Below are positions 45,051 through 57,700 of a DNA stretch of 64,000 nt, in pieces. The first letter of the stretch is position 1. Every line of letters begins with the position of its first letter. The DNA comes from Nemertoderma westbladi (Eukaryota > Xenacoelomorpha > Nemertodermatida > Nemertodermatidae): contig JAUCBJ010007075.1 in assembly GCA_032718475.1 (NCBI GenBank), forward strand, positions 1-64,000, given 5' to 3'. Made by a program: the position numbers and the translations under genes. The notes under the pieces are model-generated. The model was not told where the DNA came from. It saw only the letters and a list, made by a program, of their open reading frames with translations, and did no database searches.

Positions 45051-45373
45051 TGATCATCACTGCGTGATGATTCTTTCCAGAATCATAGCGCCAACCTCCT
45101 CCAGGAGATGTTAGACAAGTGGGAGGGTGTGGCTGACTACCACATCCAGGCACAAATGCGGTGGTTGCCGTTTAAAGCAGGATATGGGTTCTGGGCGGTA
45201 GATCCATCACACGTCGCCTATGAACCGTATTTGCAATCCCTACCGCAATACCAGGAGCTAATACTAACCGCTCAAGACCTTCCACAGAACACAGGAGTCG
45301 TAGTCGTTAGATCATATTTCCGGCAGTTGAACATGGACAATAAATATACCTGGAATTTTGTTGCTATTTGCGA

Positions 45374-45800
45374 CAGCAAAGTCTAGATCAGTTAGGTACT
45401 TGGCAGGATTTCCTCGACTTCTGGAGCCATAGGTGGAGTTATCATCACCCCATCATCATTATGATGATCTAAGGACGTGCTTGGGGACTGGCACCAACTT
45501 ATTTGTTTTCATTTCTTGTGAGACTCTTGTTATTCGGTACATGTCTACTATGATGGGATAGATGAGCTTTAAACACTCAGGTATTTTAAAGACCTCAGGG
45601 GGAACACCATCTACTCCACTGGCACGATTGGTCTTAATGCTCTTTACAGCAGCCTTCACTTCTGCAAAGGAGATATCACCAATGGGAATATCTGGGAGTA
45701 CAGACTCAGACACTTTTACTTCTATAAAGTTATCAGGCAATACCCTGTCATTATTGAGGAGCTTTTCAAAGTGGGCCTTCCAACCATTGAGGCAATCGGC
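45374..45800 (-). mobile_element. LINE E relic with internal deletion
   Basis: Minus strand. The FADD region (45374-45478) is fused directly to the VPVPK region (45485 onward), then continues to the NGWKAHFEKLL segment ending at 45800. About 500 bp of RT palm are missing. It serves as a second unmodified reference for the A-to-G tract in LINE D. Confidence 0.85.
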
Positions 45801-46420
45801 GTTCAGAAGATTGAAACAATTGCTCAGTCATCAAGCGATACGGAATTTAGGGAGGCTCTAGACAATTTTGATGGTAGGTTTGATATGGGGATTTGTCAAT
45901 CAAGTTCATCTCTTACAATTGCAGACAAAAATCCCATTTTGTCTTTGTTGAGTCGACACATCGTCGTAAGTTCTGTATCAGAGGAATAGAACAATATCGG
46001 GAAGGATTGAGAAGTTTTGGTGTGCTGATTATTATGCAGTTGTTTCCAGAAGAATCTATGAAGGAGCTGAGTCATGCTAATGTGACATATCAAGAAGCAA
46101 AGAATTGCTTTAAACCAGTTTACAACTCGGCTGAAAGATCTCGCGAACGGGAGAAGGAGACAGAGATAACATTCAAATATTATCATTTTTTGAATAAAAT
46201 TTATAAAGGTGAAATGAAAGCCGATGTCAATGACATGCTCACAGGAGGGATTAATTCAATCACACTTACTTCGGGTGATGTGCTTCAGTTCGGTTCGGGG
46301 TCTCGCTTTCCTATTTTTTCAGGTGAAGGAAAGTTAGAATTTTACCGTACATCAGATTGCGCAAGACGTGTACATACATGCGGACACATGTGCGTTAACA
46401 ATTCAATTTCCGATAAATGA
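45801..46420 (+). pseudogene. HECT-like E3 ligase C-terminal fragment, frameshifted
   Basis: 45801-45986 in one frame encodes SSSDTEFREALDNFDGRFDM and a ILSLLSRHIVVSSVSEE helix. From about 45986 a second frame continues EQYREGLRSFGVL, HANVTYQEAKNCFKPVYNSA, a TGGINSITLTSGD block and a final VHTCGHMC. The order resembles the reduced HECT-like domain of G2E3-type proteins, with the TC near the end as the possible catalytic cysteine. Ubiquitin transfer activity cannot be claimed. A one-base frame change near 45985 and the absence of an ATG in the second frame argue for a relic. It starts exactly where LINE E ends. Confidence 0.5.
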
Positions 46421-47376
46421 CAGTTATTTTTGTTGGGGCCCAGCAAAGTATTCTGTGACCGTCTCATGGAGGATGTTGAATACATTGGGGTTTGCATTGC
46501 CTTGAGAATACTGTATTACTGTTAGTTTAGACAATATAACTGTTTAGATAATGGGAAGGGTTCTAGGGGTCTTTACCTCGAATGATAAGTTTATTTTACC
46601 GAAAATAACTTATCTTTTATTGACGCAATTGTAGGAAATCCCATCACATGCGTACTTTTTAACCGGGTAGTGTACAAATTTAAGAATCGCGTAATTTTTC
46701 TTGAAATTAATATCTCATATCTCTCCAAGACCCCTAGAACCCTTCCTATAATAAATGTATAATAACAAACACCTCGAAAAATACAGCTTGCCAACACATT
46801 GTTACTATCAATGTTTAGATAATGCAACTGTTAGAACATACTATACCTCTACACTTATCTATATACATGATTAGATTATAATTTTTAAATCATCAATAAA
46901 TATTTTTCTTTGTAATATCGGTCAGTTTTCGTGATTGTTTGTTCGTAATTTTAAGAATTTGTCATATAAATAACTGTTATTTTAAACGGAAATATTGTTA
47001 TATTGTTTAAAAACAGTGTTATAATATCAGGTAAAGGATATCCGGTTACAGTTGAAAAACATTTGTGGGTCCTTCGCGCAGCACGAGGCTCAGTTATGAG
47101 AATAAGTCAGAGGATACAACCACCCCCCCCCCCCCCCCCCCACAACCCGCCTCCCTTGTGACAGTGATGTCATTTATGAATATAAATTAAACCCAAATGT
47201 ACGTATTTAACTTTTAATTAACTTAAATTTTTTTTATAAATACTTTAGATATAATGCACAGAAATCATAAGCCTGAGCCTACTATATAGAAACCATTATA
47301 AATTTCAAAAATAAGATTTAATTCGATTTAAAAGCAGAGTAGGGGCAGGTGGATCAACAAACAATAATGATCTGCC
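46421..47376. other. Spacer with an inverted-repeat element and a 19-C run
   Basis: 46554-46748 is bounded by a 20-bp perfect inverted repeat, GGAAGGGTTCTAGGGGTCTT, like a small MITE of about 195 bp. A 13-bp direct repeat TGTTTAGATAATG lies at 46541 and 46812. A 19-C run lies at 47123-47141. No gene is seen. Confidence 0.6.
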
Positions 47377-48809
47377 TGTAAAAGCTTTTGCGTGATTAAC
47401 CGGTTATTTTCCCTTAAAGTACTCTGTAGTTGGTTTACTGGGCATAAAAAGGCCGTGTCCTTACTGTACTGGTGTTTTAGAGGACATAAAAGCCATTTCT
47501 TCTGTATTTGTACTTTAGAGGACATAATCCGCAATTTCGGGACGCAATAAGCTCGATACTCTTGAAAACAGTGTCGCTACCATGACGACGGCTAACAGCT
47601 GATATTGCCACGTCGACATTTCTTTGTTTCTTTGTTCTCTCGTTGTTCGGTCGACCAATCAGAGCGTTTTTTGTCTCTGTGTTGGAGGTGGATACAGAAC
47701 TCAGTAGTTCAGTGTTATGTTTTTGCCCAGAGCCTAAGAACACCGGCTTTTGGCACCTCCGTGTTTCAGTCTTTAGTCTTACATTAGTAGGCTTAATTAT
47801 AGAACGTATATCTGTTATCTTTTTTTTTTTTTTCTTCCTCAGGACATTGACAGTATATTATATTATATTCATCTTTAAAAATAACACACGAAGCACAAAA
47901 ATTACTGGACAAACATAATTCAACCACCACCAGCTGTCATTACCCATCACCTAGCAACCGTATAAACACAAGGTAGAATATTGCCTACAGGACTGCCATA
48001 CCAGTACTGTCTGCAGCTAATACCTGAATACTGCTGTACTGTAATGAACTGCCCATCACACCGGATTGCTGTCGGCGTATATCTGTTATCTACTTACTTA
48101 CTCACTCACTATCCATAAACTATTAATCTTACAAATCTTACTAATATTACTGCTTTTGCTGTCGGTTATTCATTATATTGGTTGATGAAATATTATATCG
48201 GAATACTGATCAATAGTCCGACATCCCAATCTTCTTGATATACTAAAGGTTAGACAGACCGGTTACAGATAAACGATTGCGACCTATGTTAAGTGGTTTG
48301 AAGTGAATCTAATGCTATTTCATATGCCCGACATAAATTGTATGTTGCTCTCTTTATACGTGACCAAATTTAGTGAAGGTCGGCAGATTAGTGTGCAGTA
48401 TTGTGCAGCATTGTGTATGAGTGTAACTGATAACAAAGCATCTCCTAAAGAATGCGCCATATACGTGAATCTATAGCCTTTTCGTTGTGTCTAGTTTAAG
48501 TCATAACTCTGTTTACATATTTAGAGCGCCACGTCCTAAAGGAACTGTTAATATTTCCCGAAAGTGAATAATATTTGTCAGAGATTATATATTACGATCA
48601 GTCGAATAATACGGTAGGCTTACACCATCAATCATTAAGCTTCCGAATTCAGTCTCCCGGGTATATCCAGCGGGTGAATGATTGCGCATAGACTGGCTTC
48701 GGCTAATGTAGTGTATCAAATACTCGTCATAGGCTAAAGACTATATATCATCTAAAAGACATCCTAATTTTGGCAGGTTAAACTGTCAAAGGTCTTAAAA
48801 GCGCAAACA
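47377..48809 (+). mobile_element. Solo LTR, family TGTAAAAGC...GAACA, copy C
   Basis: Shares the start TGTAAAAGCTTTTGCG, the CCAATCAGAGCG box (near 47656), the GCGCCACGTCCTAAAGGAAC block (near 48527) and the AGGTTAAACTG end block with copies A and B. It ends GCGCAAACA. It is 180-310 bp longer than the other copies. I find no matching flanking pentamers, so its termini or duplication have decayed. Confidence 0.75.
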
Positions 48810-51066
48810 ATAACAGATATTTGGTTCTGATTGCGGTGTAGGCAATAAATACAGTTTAATATTGTTTTGGTAAAAACAATAACAGATATTGCTTCTGGAT
48901 TGCGGTGTAAGCAATCTAGTCGAAAGTACCGGTCGACCGGTAACCAGTAGGCCTGACTGCCTGATCATCCGGACCGGTACCTACAGTACAGGTACAGCAG
49001 TATTATTCGATTGTGGTATTGTATACCGGTAGGCTGTTTAAGAGATTAGGGACTGTACACCCCTTGTTTCTTTTGGAGCTTACTTATTTCTGTCAGTTTT
49101 ATTTACTTGTAGGCCAGTATTGAGCAGAAGGCGTGTAAGCCTGCTCAGATTGTACAGATAATTTGTAGGCTTGACTGTTGGCTAACTGTTGATTAGGTCT
49201 GAACGGATTGCAGTGCATGTAGAGTGTATGTCCGATAAAGAACGGTTAGGAAGTAGGGGCAGCCATAGCTGTAAGGTAAACCCCCATCTAAAGAATAAGT
49301 CGTACTACTGGGTTAGAACGCATACTACTTAACCATTTCGGAGTCTGCATGTCCTGTGGTTTATTTAGGCTTGATAGGAGTCCGCCAGCGTTTGGTCTGT
49401 ACTTTGTTTGTGTAGTCTGTACGGGTAGCGTATAATTTTATTTAGATAATTTATAGGCTGGATAGTTGTCTGGCTGTTGTTGGGTTTGAGGAAATTTCGG
49501 TGTGTGTAGAGCATCTGTCCGATAAAGTGCTAGTTGGGAACGTAGGGGCTTCAAGTGCTGTGAGGTAAACCCCCTGTGAAAGAATAAGTCGTACTACTGG
49601 GTTAGAACGCATACTAACTAATCATTTCGGAGTCTGCATATACCGTAGTTTGTTTAGGCTTGATAGTAGTCTGTCAGTATTTGGTCTGTATTTTGTTTGA
49701 GTAGTTTGTACGCGTAGCGTAATATTTATTATTCAGAGTTTATGCGATTATTCGCAACATTCATTCCCCAAGTTTATTCCTACAGTAATTGTGTTTGTTA
49801 TACATACCGTTATAGTTAAACTAACCCCGGTACTACATCAGGGCTGCTCGGCGTAGGTAAAGACTGGAGATTTTATGCTTTGGTCACTCCGGCAGATACC
49901 GTGGTTCTTTTAGCTGTTCAAGTATTTTTAACTACTAATTATTTGTTGTACAAGTACTTGTACCTAATTTAGGGTTTAGTGTACAGTACTTTCCGAAGGT
50001 GATTAGTGTGTAGGCAGTATATTTGTGTTGTAAAGTGGTTAATAGGCACGTTGGTTCTGGTAGACCGCGGTAATTAACTTCTAGGTAGGGACACTCCGTG
50101 ATACATAACGTAGTACCTATAGCGATACGGTTATAGGTCGTCAGGCGGTGGTGTTTTCCTATCTGGACAACGCAGTATATTTACTACTACTTATTATTTT
50201 CAAATACCGTAGTAACCTGTCCGTTGTAATAACCAGATATTCTAACCCTTTGTTAGGCTGGTTAGTAGACTTCTTGTAAAATTACCCTAAAAATTTGTAT
50301 TTGTGTATTTGTAATTAAATTTTTGTGTTTATTTAGAGATTGTAATCTCAACCCGAATTGTACGTAATTTGTAGTATTAAGTAACTTAGGTAAATTAGAA
50401 TTATTTGTTTTAGTGTCTAACAAGTAGCACTCCACTGAGAGCGCACAGCTTATGTGTAGTGACTCCCCCAGAAATAATAACATTTATTTCCAACATTGAC
50501 AAAAACCCATTTTAACGGGTATATATATATTATAAATCAACTCAAACGATTTATAAATAGTAGGCCTGCCATACGACAATTAGGTCTCAATATCAGTTGG
50601 ACTACTGCTTAAATAACGGTAATAAAGTAAGTTAAAGTAACCAAGTAACCCTTAAAATTCAGAAATTCAATTATTTAAAATAATTGATATACCGGTATTT
50701 ACAATAGGCTTATTATCTTTATTTTCATAAACTTAGGCTGAAATCATACCGGTGTTCTGTAATTAATTCTAGTTAATAATTATACTTATATATACTATAA
50801 GTGTAAACTGCATACCGGTATCCACGATAGGCCTATTATATATTTATATATTTGTGCTGAAATCATACCGGTATTCTGTAATTAATTCTAGTTACTAATA
50901 ATACTTATATATACTATAAGCATACCGGTATTCTAATATTATATATATATCACGCTACACTGAGTAGCAGTATCGGTAATTAATTACTAGGCTAGCAGTT
51001 AATGCTGAATTACTAGACTTGCTTAGACTGTAATATAGCAGTAGGCATTCAACTGTGTAAACAAAC
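48810..51066. repeat. Leader region upstream of BEL/Pao element 2, with two tandem duplications
   Basis: 49149-49435 is repeated at 49436-49729 (period 287 bp, e.g. GTCGTACTACTGGGTTAGAA in both). 50690-50800 is repeated at 50810-50925 (period 118 bp, e.g. GCTGAAATCATACCGG). No gene is seen. I could not find a segment here that also occurs downstream of pol, so a 5' LTR is not established. Confidence 0.65.
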
Positions 51067-54000
51067 ATGTCTGATACTAAGCAGAACCTGTCAGACAGTT
51101 TATTAGATGTAACTATCTGCGACTCAGATAAGGGTGTAGAACCGTCTACACCTAAGTTCAGTTCACCTCCCACTGTGAGGAAGGTCATCCCTCCAGTAGT
51201 AATAACAGAACCTAGGCTGGTCCAACATCGTAGGTCTATCATAGGCACTCGAGCTCAGGTCAAGCGGGACCAAGAAGCAGCGGAACAGCAACAACCCGCG
51301 AGCCAAGAACTTATTTCTCAGCGGCCCGACAGCTCCAGTAGTGAAGATACTGTAGAGCTGACACCCGAGCGCGGAGCAAGGATGACGGATGCGGTTTATT
51401 CGGATCCCCTTCTCATCCTTCCTGCAGCCGTACTCACTAGGTTATTGATCGCGGTGGAAGAACACCAGATCGATTGGGCGAGAAGTAAGCGATCAACTAA
51501 AGATAGTTATGAGGGATACACAAGGGAAGAACTGAAGTCTATGGTCGAGTCGCAATGGAACTTCCCCGGACCCGGACTCCCGTTTGATTTATCAGAAGCT
51601 GCCTGGGAAGACATACACCGGATGGGAGTAACCAAGGAAACCATCGATCCAGCTGTGTGGAAGAGGTCCGCAGCCGGATACGCACAGGGATTCTTCAGCT
51701 CTATGGAGCGAGTAAAAGAACAACTGTTCCAACAACCTCAAGGACCTCAAGAGCAGGGACAACTGCTTTATCAAGTTAGAGAAAGAATTCTGCGAATCAG
51801 GCTAATATTATCAGCCTTTGAAGAGGCTTCTAAAAGAAGACAAGACACGTCGTTGCAAGTTGCCGTAAAGACTTGGTTTCAACGGGTGAGTCTCCAGGTT
51901 CAAGGAACAGCTCAGTGGAAAGCTCAGCTGGAGGAGCGCTCAACCCATGGAGAATCAACAGACGCTACTTTTTCCCAAGTGGAAAGTGAAGCGACGGCAG
52001 AGAAACCACATAAGAGGGATGCCATTGACATCTATCTGTCAGACTATCAGCGTTTTTTGGGAGATGAAGAGTTGAGGAGAAGGCTAGATGGACTTAGCCC
52101 TAATAGTGAAGGAGCCCAGCGTGTGTTGGACGCAATTGATGTGGATAGGTTAGCGGCGAACCAAGCTAAATTCGATGAACAACTCCGCATCGCTAGAGAC
52201 CAAGAAGAAAGGGTGAAGAAAAAACGTATAGAAGATAGAAAGACAGCAGCAGCGGCAGTGGCAGCAGCAGAAGCGGAAAGAAAAGCGGCAGAAGCGGAAA
52301 GAAAAGTGGCAGCGGCAGAAGCGGAAAGAAAAGCAGCAGAAGCGGAAAGAAAGGCGGCCGAAGCGGAAAGAAAAATAGCAGTGGCAGAAGCAGAACGGAG
52401 GGCATCTGAAGAGACAACCCAACTAGAGTTGGAAAATCTTCAAGAGAGACAAGACAACTTTAATAAACAGTTAACAGCTAGTAATATGCAGATGATGAAT
52501 CGATCTACTCCCAAAAGACAAGGTTATACATCATCTGAGGAAGGCGATACCACCGACACTGAAGGCGGAGGAAATCGATCTCGCCTAAGCAGACGTAAAA
52601 GAATGTCCCACCATCAGAAATTGCCTGATTTGCCCCCAGCTGTTAGAAGGCAACTAAATAACACCAACTTAGGTAGTACAGAACCCACAGACCAAATAAT
52701 TACAATAGAAAGACTCCCTACTATAGTAGATGAGCCTGAAATAATTAGGCCTGTTCCCGAAGCCACCCTTTCGGTGGTAGAGACACCTGTACTCCCTGAA
52801 CCTACCTCTCAATTCCCTTTGCACAGCACTAAGCTACCTGTGCCCAGCAGAACAGCCCATGAGACAGTTCATGCCCTGGACTCCGAGCGAAATATTCATG
52901 ATTCATCGCCCGTTGTCCCTCGTCCGCCCGCTACAACGTTGGCGAATCCCGCTTCGGCGGTTGAATGGGTGGATGAGAGACGACGGGGGATGGATCTCCT
53001 GCTCGGACAGATGCAGGAGACCGTTCAGCAATTCAAGGGCACAGTAAGGGAAAGTAGATTAGAGTTGCAAGAAGTGCAGCAAAGTATCACGCTAGAACGC
53101 GATAAATTAGTAAATACACAAAAGGGTATACCAACACCCCCCGTAACAATGTGTCAACCTGTTAGGTCTGAAGTATCTCATGCGCAAGGTGTGGAGCCTA
53201 CACGCATCTATACTGCTAGCGAAGTAGAAACTCCTATAGTGAACCCTATTAAGGGTAATTATAGACCTGTTGATAATGATATTCCCTATAGACCGGATCA
53301 TAATCCGAGAAATTTATATACCGATAACTCGATATTAAATAACACGATGGCCCAAGAAAGTTTTACGCGTCAAATGGCTAGAACCGAAGCCCGGCAAGCG
53401 GTAAAGGTGGGAGAGATCGTCAAGTTCAATGGAGATGAGATGAAATGGTTACCTTTTAATGAATATTACAAAGATAACATACAGAACTCTGTGCTATCTA
53501 ATGGAGAGAAACTTAGATTCCTCATCGAGTGCTTGGAAGGATCTCCCAAGTCAATGGCGTTAAAGTTTATTGGACATCCAGATGGATTAAGACAAGTTTG
53601 GGATACACTAAACATCAGGTATGGTAATAGGAATAACATAGCTAAATATTTGTATGCAAAATTAGTAGCGCCCCGAAAGTTCATTAGCAGCGGGATAATA
53701 GAGTTTTCCGATGAGATTCAAGAGATCTGTAGACAATTAGATTGGTTAGGTAAGTCTCATGAATATCAGAGTTCTATGGTTATTGGAGCAGTGGCTTCTA
53801 CTTTACCGAAGGGTGGAGTAGGTACACGCTGGGATAAGAAAGTGTTATATATGATGGAACAACAACGACGAGACCCTACCATGGCTGATCTCATGTCATT
53901 CCTAGATGGAGAAGTGAAATTACAGCTCCTAAAACTGTCCAGAGAGAAGACACCGGAAAACAAGGTAAGTGAAAAACCCGTCTCTAGGAGAAAGGTAACA

Positions 54001-54798
54001 CCAGTGTGTTATACAGATGACGGCGAAAGCCATACTTCTCAAGGAGAAGATAGCGGGAAAGACACCGACAGATCTTATTACGTAAATAAAATGCCTAAAG
54101 ATCAGGTAAGTAAATTCAAGTCTCGAACCAATGATAGGAGAGAACAGGTAAGAAAAACTCCTCCTACGTCTCCCAAGAGAATTCAGGTGAGAAAGCCCGA
54201 AGAAAAGACAAGTGTACACAATGTTACTCAGAGTAAGGTAAGTAACATCAAACCGAAATGTGCGCTATGTGATGGGACCCATCGCTTAAATATGTGTGAT
54301 GAATTTCTAAAGAAATCATTAACTGAGAGACGTGAAGTCATGTGGGATAAGCGGTTGTGTTATAATTGCCTCAGACATGGACACCAACGGCGAACCTGTT
54401 ACTCTGACACAAGATGTGCCAAGTGCGGTGCGAAACATCATATCTTGTTGCACACTGAATTCGAGCGAAATAGTCCGAGTCAGGTAAGTGATTCCGAACT
54501 ACATGTCCAATTTAGTGATGTGAACGACACTGATCAATCTGAGATGGAAGGATTCTATACAGACGAGTTCTCCGACGAAAACGAATCCTGTTACACGATA
54601 AATACCACAGTGTATCGAGCACTCACGTATGAAAAGGATACGGACAGCGACCTTACCCTAACTACTTCTGATCAACAACCATTTTGGAAAGCGCCAACTT
54701 CCAATGTAGGGATTAGAGAATTTCCTGTGGTACAGGTAAGGGTCCACGGACCAAAAAGAAGTTATGTAGTACAGGAACATTCATCGACAAAGAGCTAG
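51067..54798 (+). CDS. BEL/Pao element 2, gag (to protease start)
   Basis: 1,243 codons from ATG. In order: a Gln/Ser-rich N-terminal part; an Ala-Glu-Arg coiled coil of repeated AEAERKAAEAERK units (about residues 371-471); a Pro-rich linker; a DUF1759-type capsid-like region (about residues 780-960, KFNGDEMKWLPFNEYYKDNI); and zinc knuckles from residue 1065 (CALCDGTHRLNMC, CYNCLRHGHQRRTC, CAKCGAKHH). The last residues enter the protease start (FPVVQVRV) and the frame then ends at TAG 54796. Pol lies in a different frame, overlapping in open form from 54717; BEL elements usually have one gag-pol frame, so a small indel near 54766-54775 is inferred. Proteins of this kind assemble virus-like particles around the element RNA. 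Confidence 0.9.
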   Translation: MSDTKQNLSDSLLDVTICDSDKGVEPSTPKFSSPPTVRKVIPPVVITEPRLVQHRRSIIGTRAQVKRDQEAAEQQQPASQELISQRPDSSSSEDTVELTPERGARMTDAVYSDPLLILPAAVLTRLLIAVEEHQIDWARSKRSTKDSYEGYTREELKSMVESQWNFPGPGLPFDLSEAAWEDIHRMGVTKETIDPAVWKRSAAGYAQGFFSSMERVKEQLFQQPQGPQEQGQLLYQVRERILRIRLILSAFEEASKRRQDTSLQVAVKTWFQRVSLQVQGTAQWKAQLEERSTHGESTDATFSQVESEATAEKPHKRDAIDIYLSDYQRFLGDEELRRRLDGLSPNSEGAQRVLDAIDVDRLAANQAKFDEQLRIARDQEERVKKKRIEDRKTAAAAVAAAEAERKAAEAERKVAAAEAERKAAEAERKAAEAERKIAVAEAERRASEETTQLELENLQERQDNFNKQLTASNMQMMNRSTPKRQGYTSSEEGDTTDTEGGGNRSRLSRRKRMSHHQKLPDLPPAVRRQLNNTNLGSTEPTDQIITIERLPTIVDEPEIIRPVPEATLSVVETPVLPEPTSQFPLHSTKLPVPSRTAHETVHALDSERNIHDSSPVVPRPPATTLANPASAVEWVDERRRGMDLLLGQMQETVQQFKGTVRESRLELQEVQQSITLERDKLVNTQKGIPTPPVTMCQPVRSEVSHAQGVEPTRIYTASEVETPIVNPIKGNYRPVDNDIPYRPDHNPRNLYTDNSILNNTMAQESFTRQMARTEARQAVKVGEIVKFNGDEMKWLPFNEYYKDNIQNSVLSNGEKLRFLIECLEGSPKSMALKFIGHPDGLRQVWDTLNIRYGNRNNIAKYLYAKLVAPRKFISSGIIEFSDEIQEICRQLDWLGKSHEYQSSMVIGAVASTLPKGGVGTRWDKKVLYMMEQQRRDPTMADLMSFLDGEVKLQLLKLSREKTPENKVSEKPVSRRKVTPVCYTDDGESHTSQGEDSGKDTDRSYYVNKMPKDQVSKFKSRTNDRREQVRKTPPTSPKRIQVRKPEEKTSVHNVTQSKVSNIKPKCALCDGTHRLNMCDEFLKKSLTERREVMWDKRLCYNCLRHGHQRRTCYSDTRCAKCGAKHHILLHTEFERNSPSQVSDSELHVQFSDVNDTDQSEMEGFYTDEFSDENESCYTINTTVYRALTYEKDTDSDLTLTTSDQQPFWKAPTSNVGIREFPVVQVRVHGPKRSYVVQEHSSTKS

Positions 54799-57700
54799 CC
54801 GAAGACATATTCGCTGGACAACCCAAGTTCCGAACTAAGCTAAACATGTCAGGAATTATGCAAGTTTGGAAATCCACAGTAACAGCGGATTATTATGTAG
54901 GTGCATTGTCCACCCCCCAGGACGAACTAGGAGAACATAGCATAAGGTCAGTGAAAATGGTGGCTATAAAGAACTTCGCTACTACTCAAGCAGACCTTTA
55001 TAATTGGGACGAGGATGAGAGCATCCAACATCTTAAGATACCTCGATTCCAGACTGATTATCCTGGAGTGCAAATACTCATCGGCCAAAACGCGCATGAG
55101 GCGCTTGAGACATTGGAGAAACGGCCTGCTCAACCGCAGCCACTACAGACCTATGCGGTAAGAACTAGAGTAGGTTGGTACTTTACTGGCCCTTCCCGTA
55201 GAACTCTCATGGAAAGATTACCGAAAGATCAGGTATATCAAGCACGAGAATGGGAAGTTGAGAACAGTGAGTTCGACGATCCAACTGAGGGAACTCCATA
55301 CTCCTCAGACAACGATGATATACATCAACTCTTTGATGAGGAGAATGCCATCGATCTCCTTAAGGAAAGCGAGACTTGGCAAAATCAAGTGAACTTATGT
55401 CAACTCCTTCTCCCATCCGAGCGAGACGACTATAACGACGAGCTTAATGACGTCATTGAACGTTATAATGCCAAGACTCGGGATGAACACGCCGTGAGAT
55501 TCTTTACTCAAGAGGTCGTAGAGCCCAACTCCTACGATAAGGCCCTATCGGAGGAGGAAGAAAGAGCCAAGCAGATCCAAGCGACAACTACTCGTTTTCT
55601 TAAAGATCAAGGTAGGTATGAGATCGGACTTCCTTTCCGAAAGCGAGAACCAAAGTTCATTAACAACAGACCTTTGGCGGAGAAAAGAATTGCTCAACTA
55701 CATCGACGCCTTACGGCAAATTCTTCAGCTAAAGAAATGTATCAAACGCAGTTGAAGAAGTTTATTAGCAAGGGATATGCGGAGCTAGTACCGGAAGAAA
55801 CCCCTATAACTGAGAGAACGTATTACTTAACTCACCATTACGTTCCCAAACCCGGTAAACCCCATGAAGTACGAGTGGTGTTTGACGGTTCCGCCCTTTA
55901 TATGGGCCAATCTCTTAATTCTGAATTGTTACCCGGACCCAACTTACTCCAATCCTTGTTGGGAATACTATTAAGATTAAGACAATACTCCATTGCTTTC
56001 GCCTCTGATATAGAAGGCATGTTCTTACAAGTCAAAGCACTGGATAGGGATCGAGATAGCCTACGATTTTTGTGGTGGCCTGAAGGAGACCTCAGTAAGA
56101 AACCTGTGGAGTACTGGATGACCATCCAAGCTTTTGGGATAATCTCGAGCCCTTCAAACGCCTGTTCCGTGGTGCGCACCACTGCGGATGACAACCGAGA
56201 CGCCTTCTCTAAAGAAGTGATTGACAATATCAAACGAGACATCTACATGGACGATAATCTGAAGTCCCTTCCATCAGTAGAAGAAGCCATTGAGGTCGCT
56301 AAAGGAACGGTAGAATGCTTAAAGAAAGGAGGATTTCGATTAACTAAATTCACTAGCAACTCCCGTGAGTTTCTGGAGTCGATCCCGGTAGAAGATCGAG
56401 GAACAAAAGACCTAGATCTAATAAAGGATGATCTCCCAGAAACTAAGACCCTTGGTTTAAAATGGGACACAGAAAGAGATATCCTGTTTTTCCAACTAAA
56501 ACAGCGAGATAATCCAGTTCGGACTAAACGGATATGTTTAAGTATCCTGAGCACTTATTTCGATCCATTGGGATTTATTAGCCCAGTTATATTAATTGCT
56601 CGGAGTTTAGTACAACAAATGTGGCTTGAAAACCACTCATGGGACGATCCACTTAAGGGAGAATTATTAAAGAAGTGGATGAAATGGGAAGAGTCTCTAC
56701 CAGCCATCGAAAACTTTATAATTTCCCGTTCATATTTTGGTCATGTTCTCCCTACGTATTCATATCAACTCCATGTGTTTGGAGACGCCAGCGATATGGG
56801 AATCGGTATAGTAGCCTACCTAAGGGTGGAAACTCCGGACGGAATTAAAGTCGCCTTGGTTACCTCTAAGGCATTAATAAACAACAAGTTGAAAGTTACT
56901 CGAGCGGAGTTAAAAGCGGCTCTATACGCTACAGCCATCGGCCGGAATGTAACAGAACAGATCGACTATCCCCTGGAGAAAACTGTCTATTGGACCGACG
57001 CTTTACTCGTGTTGGAGTATATAACCAATGAAGTCTGTCAGTTCAGCGTCTTCGTTACCAACAGAGTAGCTATTATACTCAGTCGCACGACGATGGATCA
57101 ATGGAGACATTGCCCCGGAACGATTAATCCAGCGGACATCGCTTCCAGGGGAGCAACTCCACAAGAACTGGTAGATACTCCAGACTGGTTAGGTGGGCCC
57201 GACTTCCTCTACCAAGAAGAAGAAGAATGGCCTCCTCATCTTACTACAGCAGAAATTAGACAGGCCAAGGGAGCGGAGAAAGTCAAACCTAAAGCTCAGG
57301 CGAGTAAATCGAAGTTATTCAAACCCACAGTAGATCTGTCTGTACTACATACTTCCGGAGACGACGCTTTGGATCAGAAACCCACAGCCACAAATAAACC
57401 CATTGTGGAAATCCGTGATAAGGATTGGAAATCTGGCATACCAGACGTCTCGCAAGGACTCTCACCTCTTCTGCAGAGAGCGATGCATCACTACAGTTCC
57501 TGGAATCGGCTTTGTAAGGCCGTTACATATTTAAAGAGATGTTTTCACCATCACTACTCTGGGATGAAAACAAAAGGTGATACCGCTCCCATAACATCAG
57601 TGCAGGTCCATGTTATTAAAGATCTTCCCCCATATAAGATACCCGACAGGTTTCTGAAGGAGAAGATCAGTTATCAGGAGCATGAAGAAACCAACAAACA

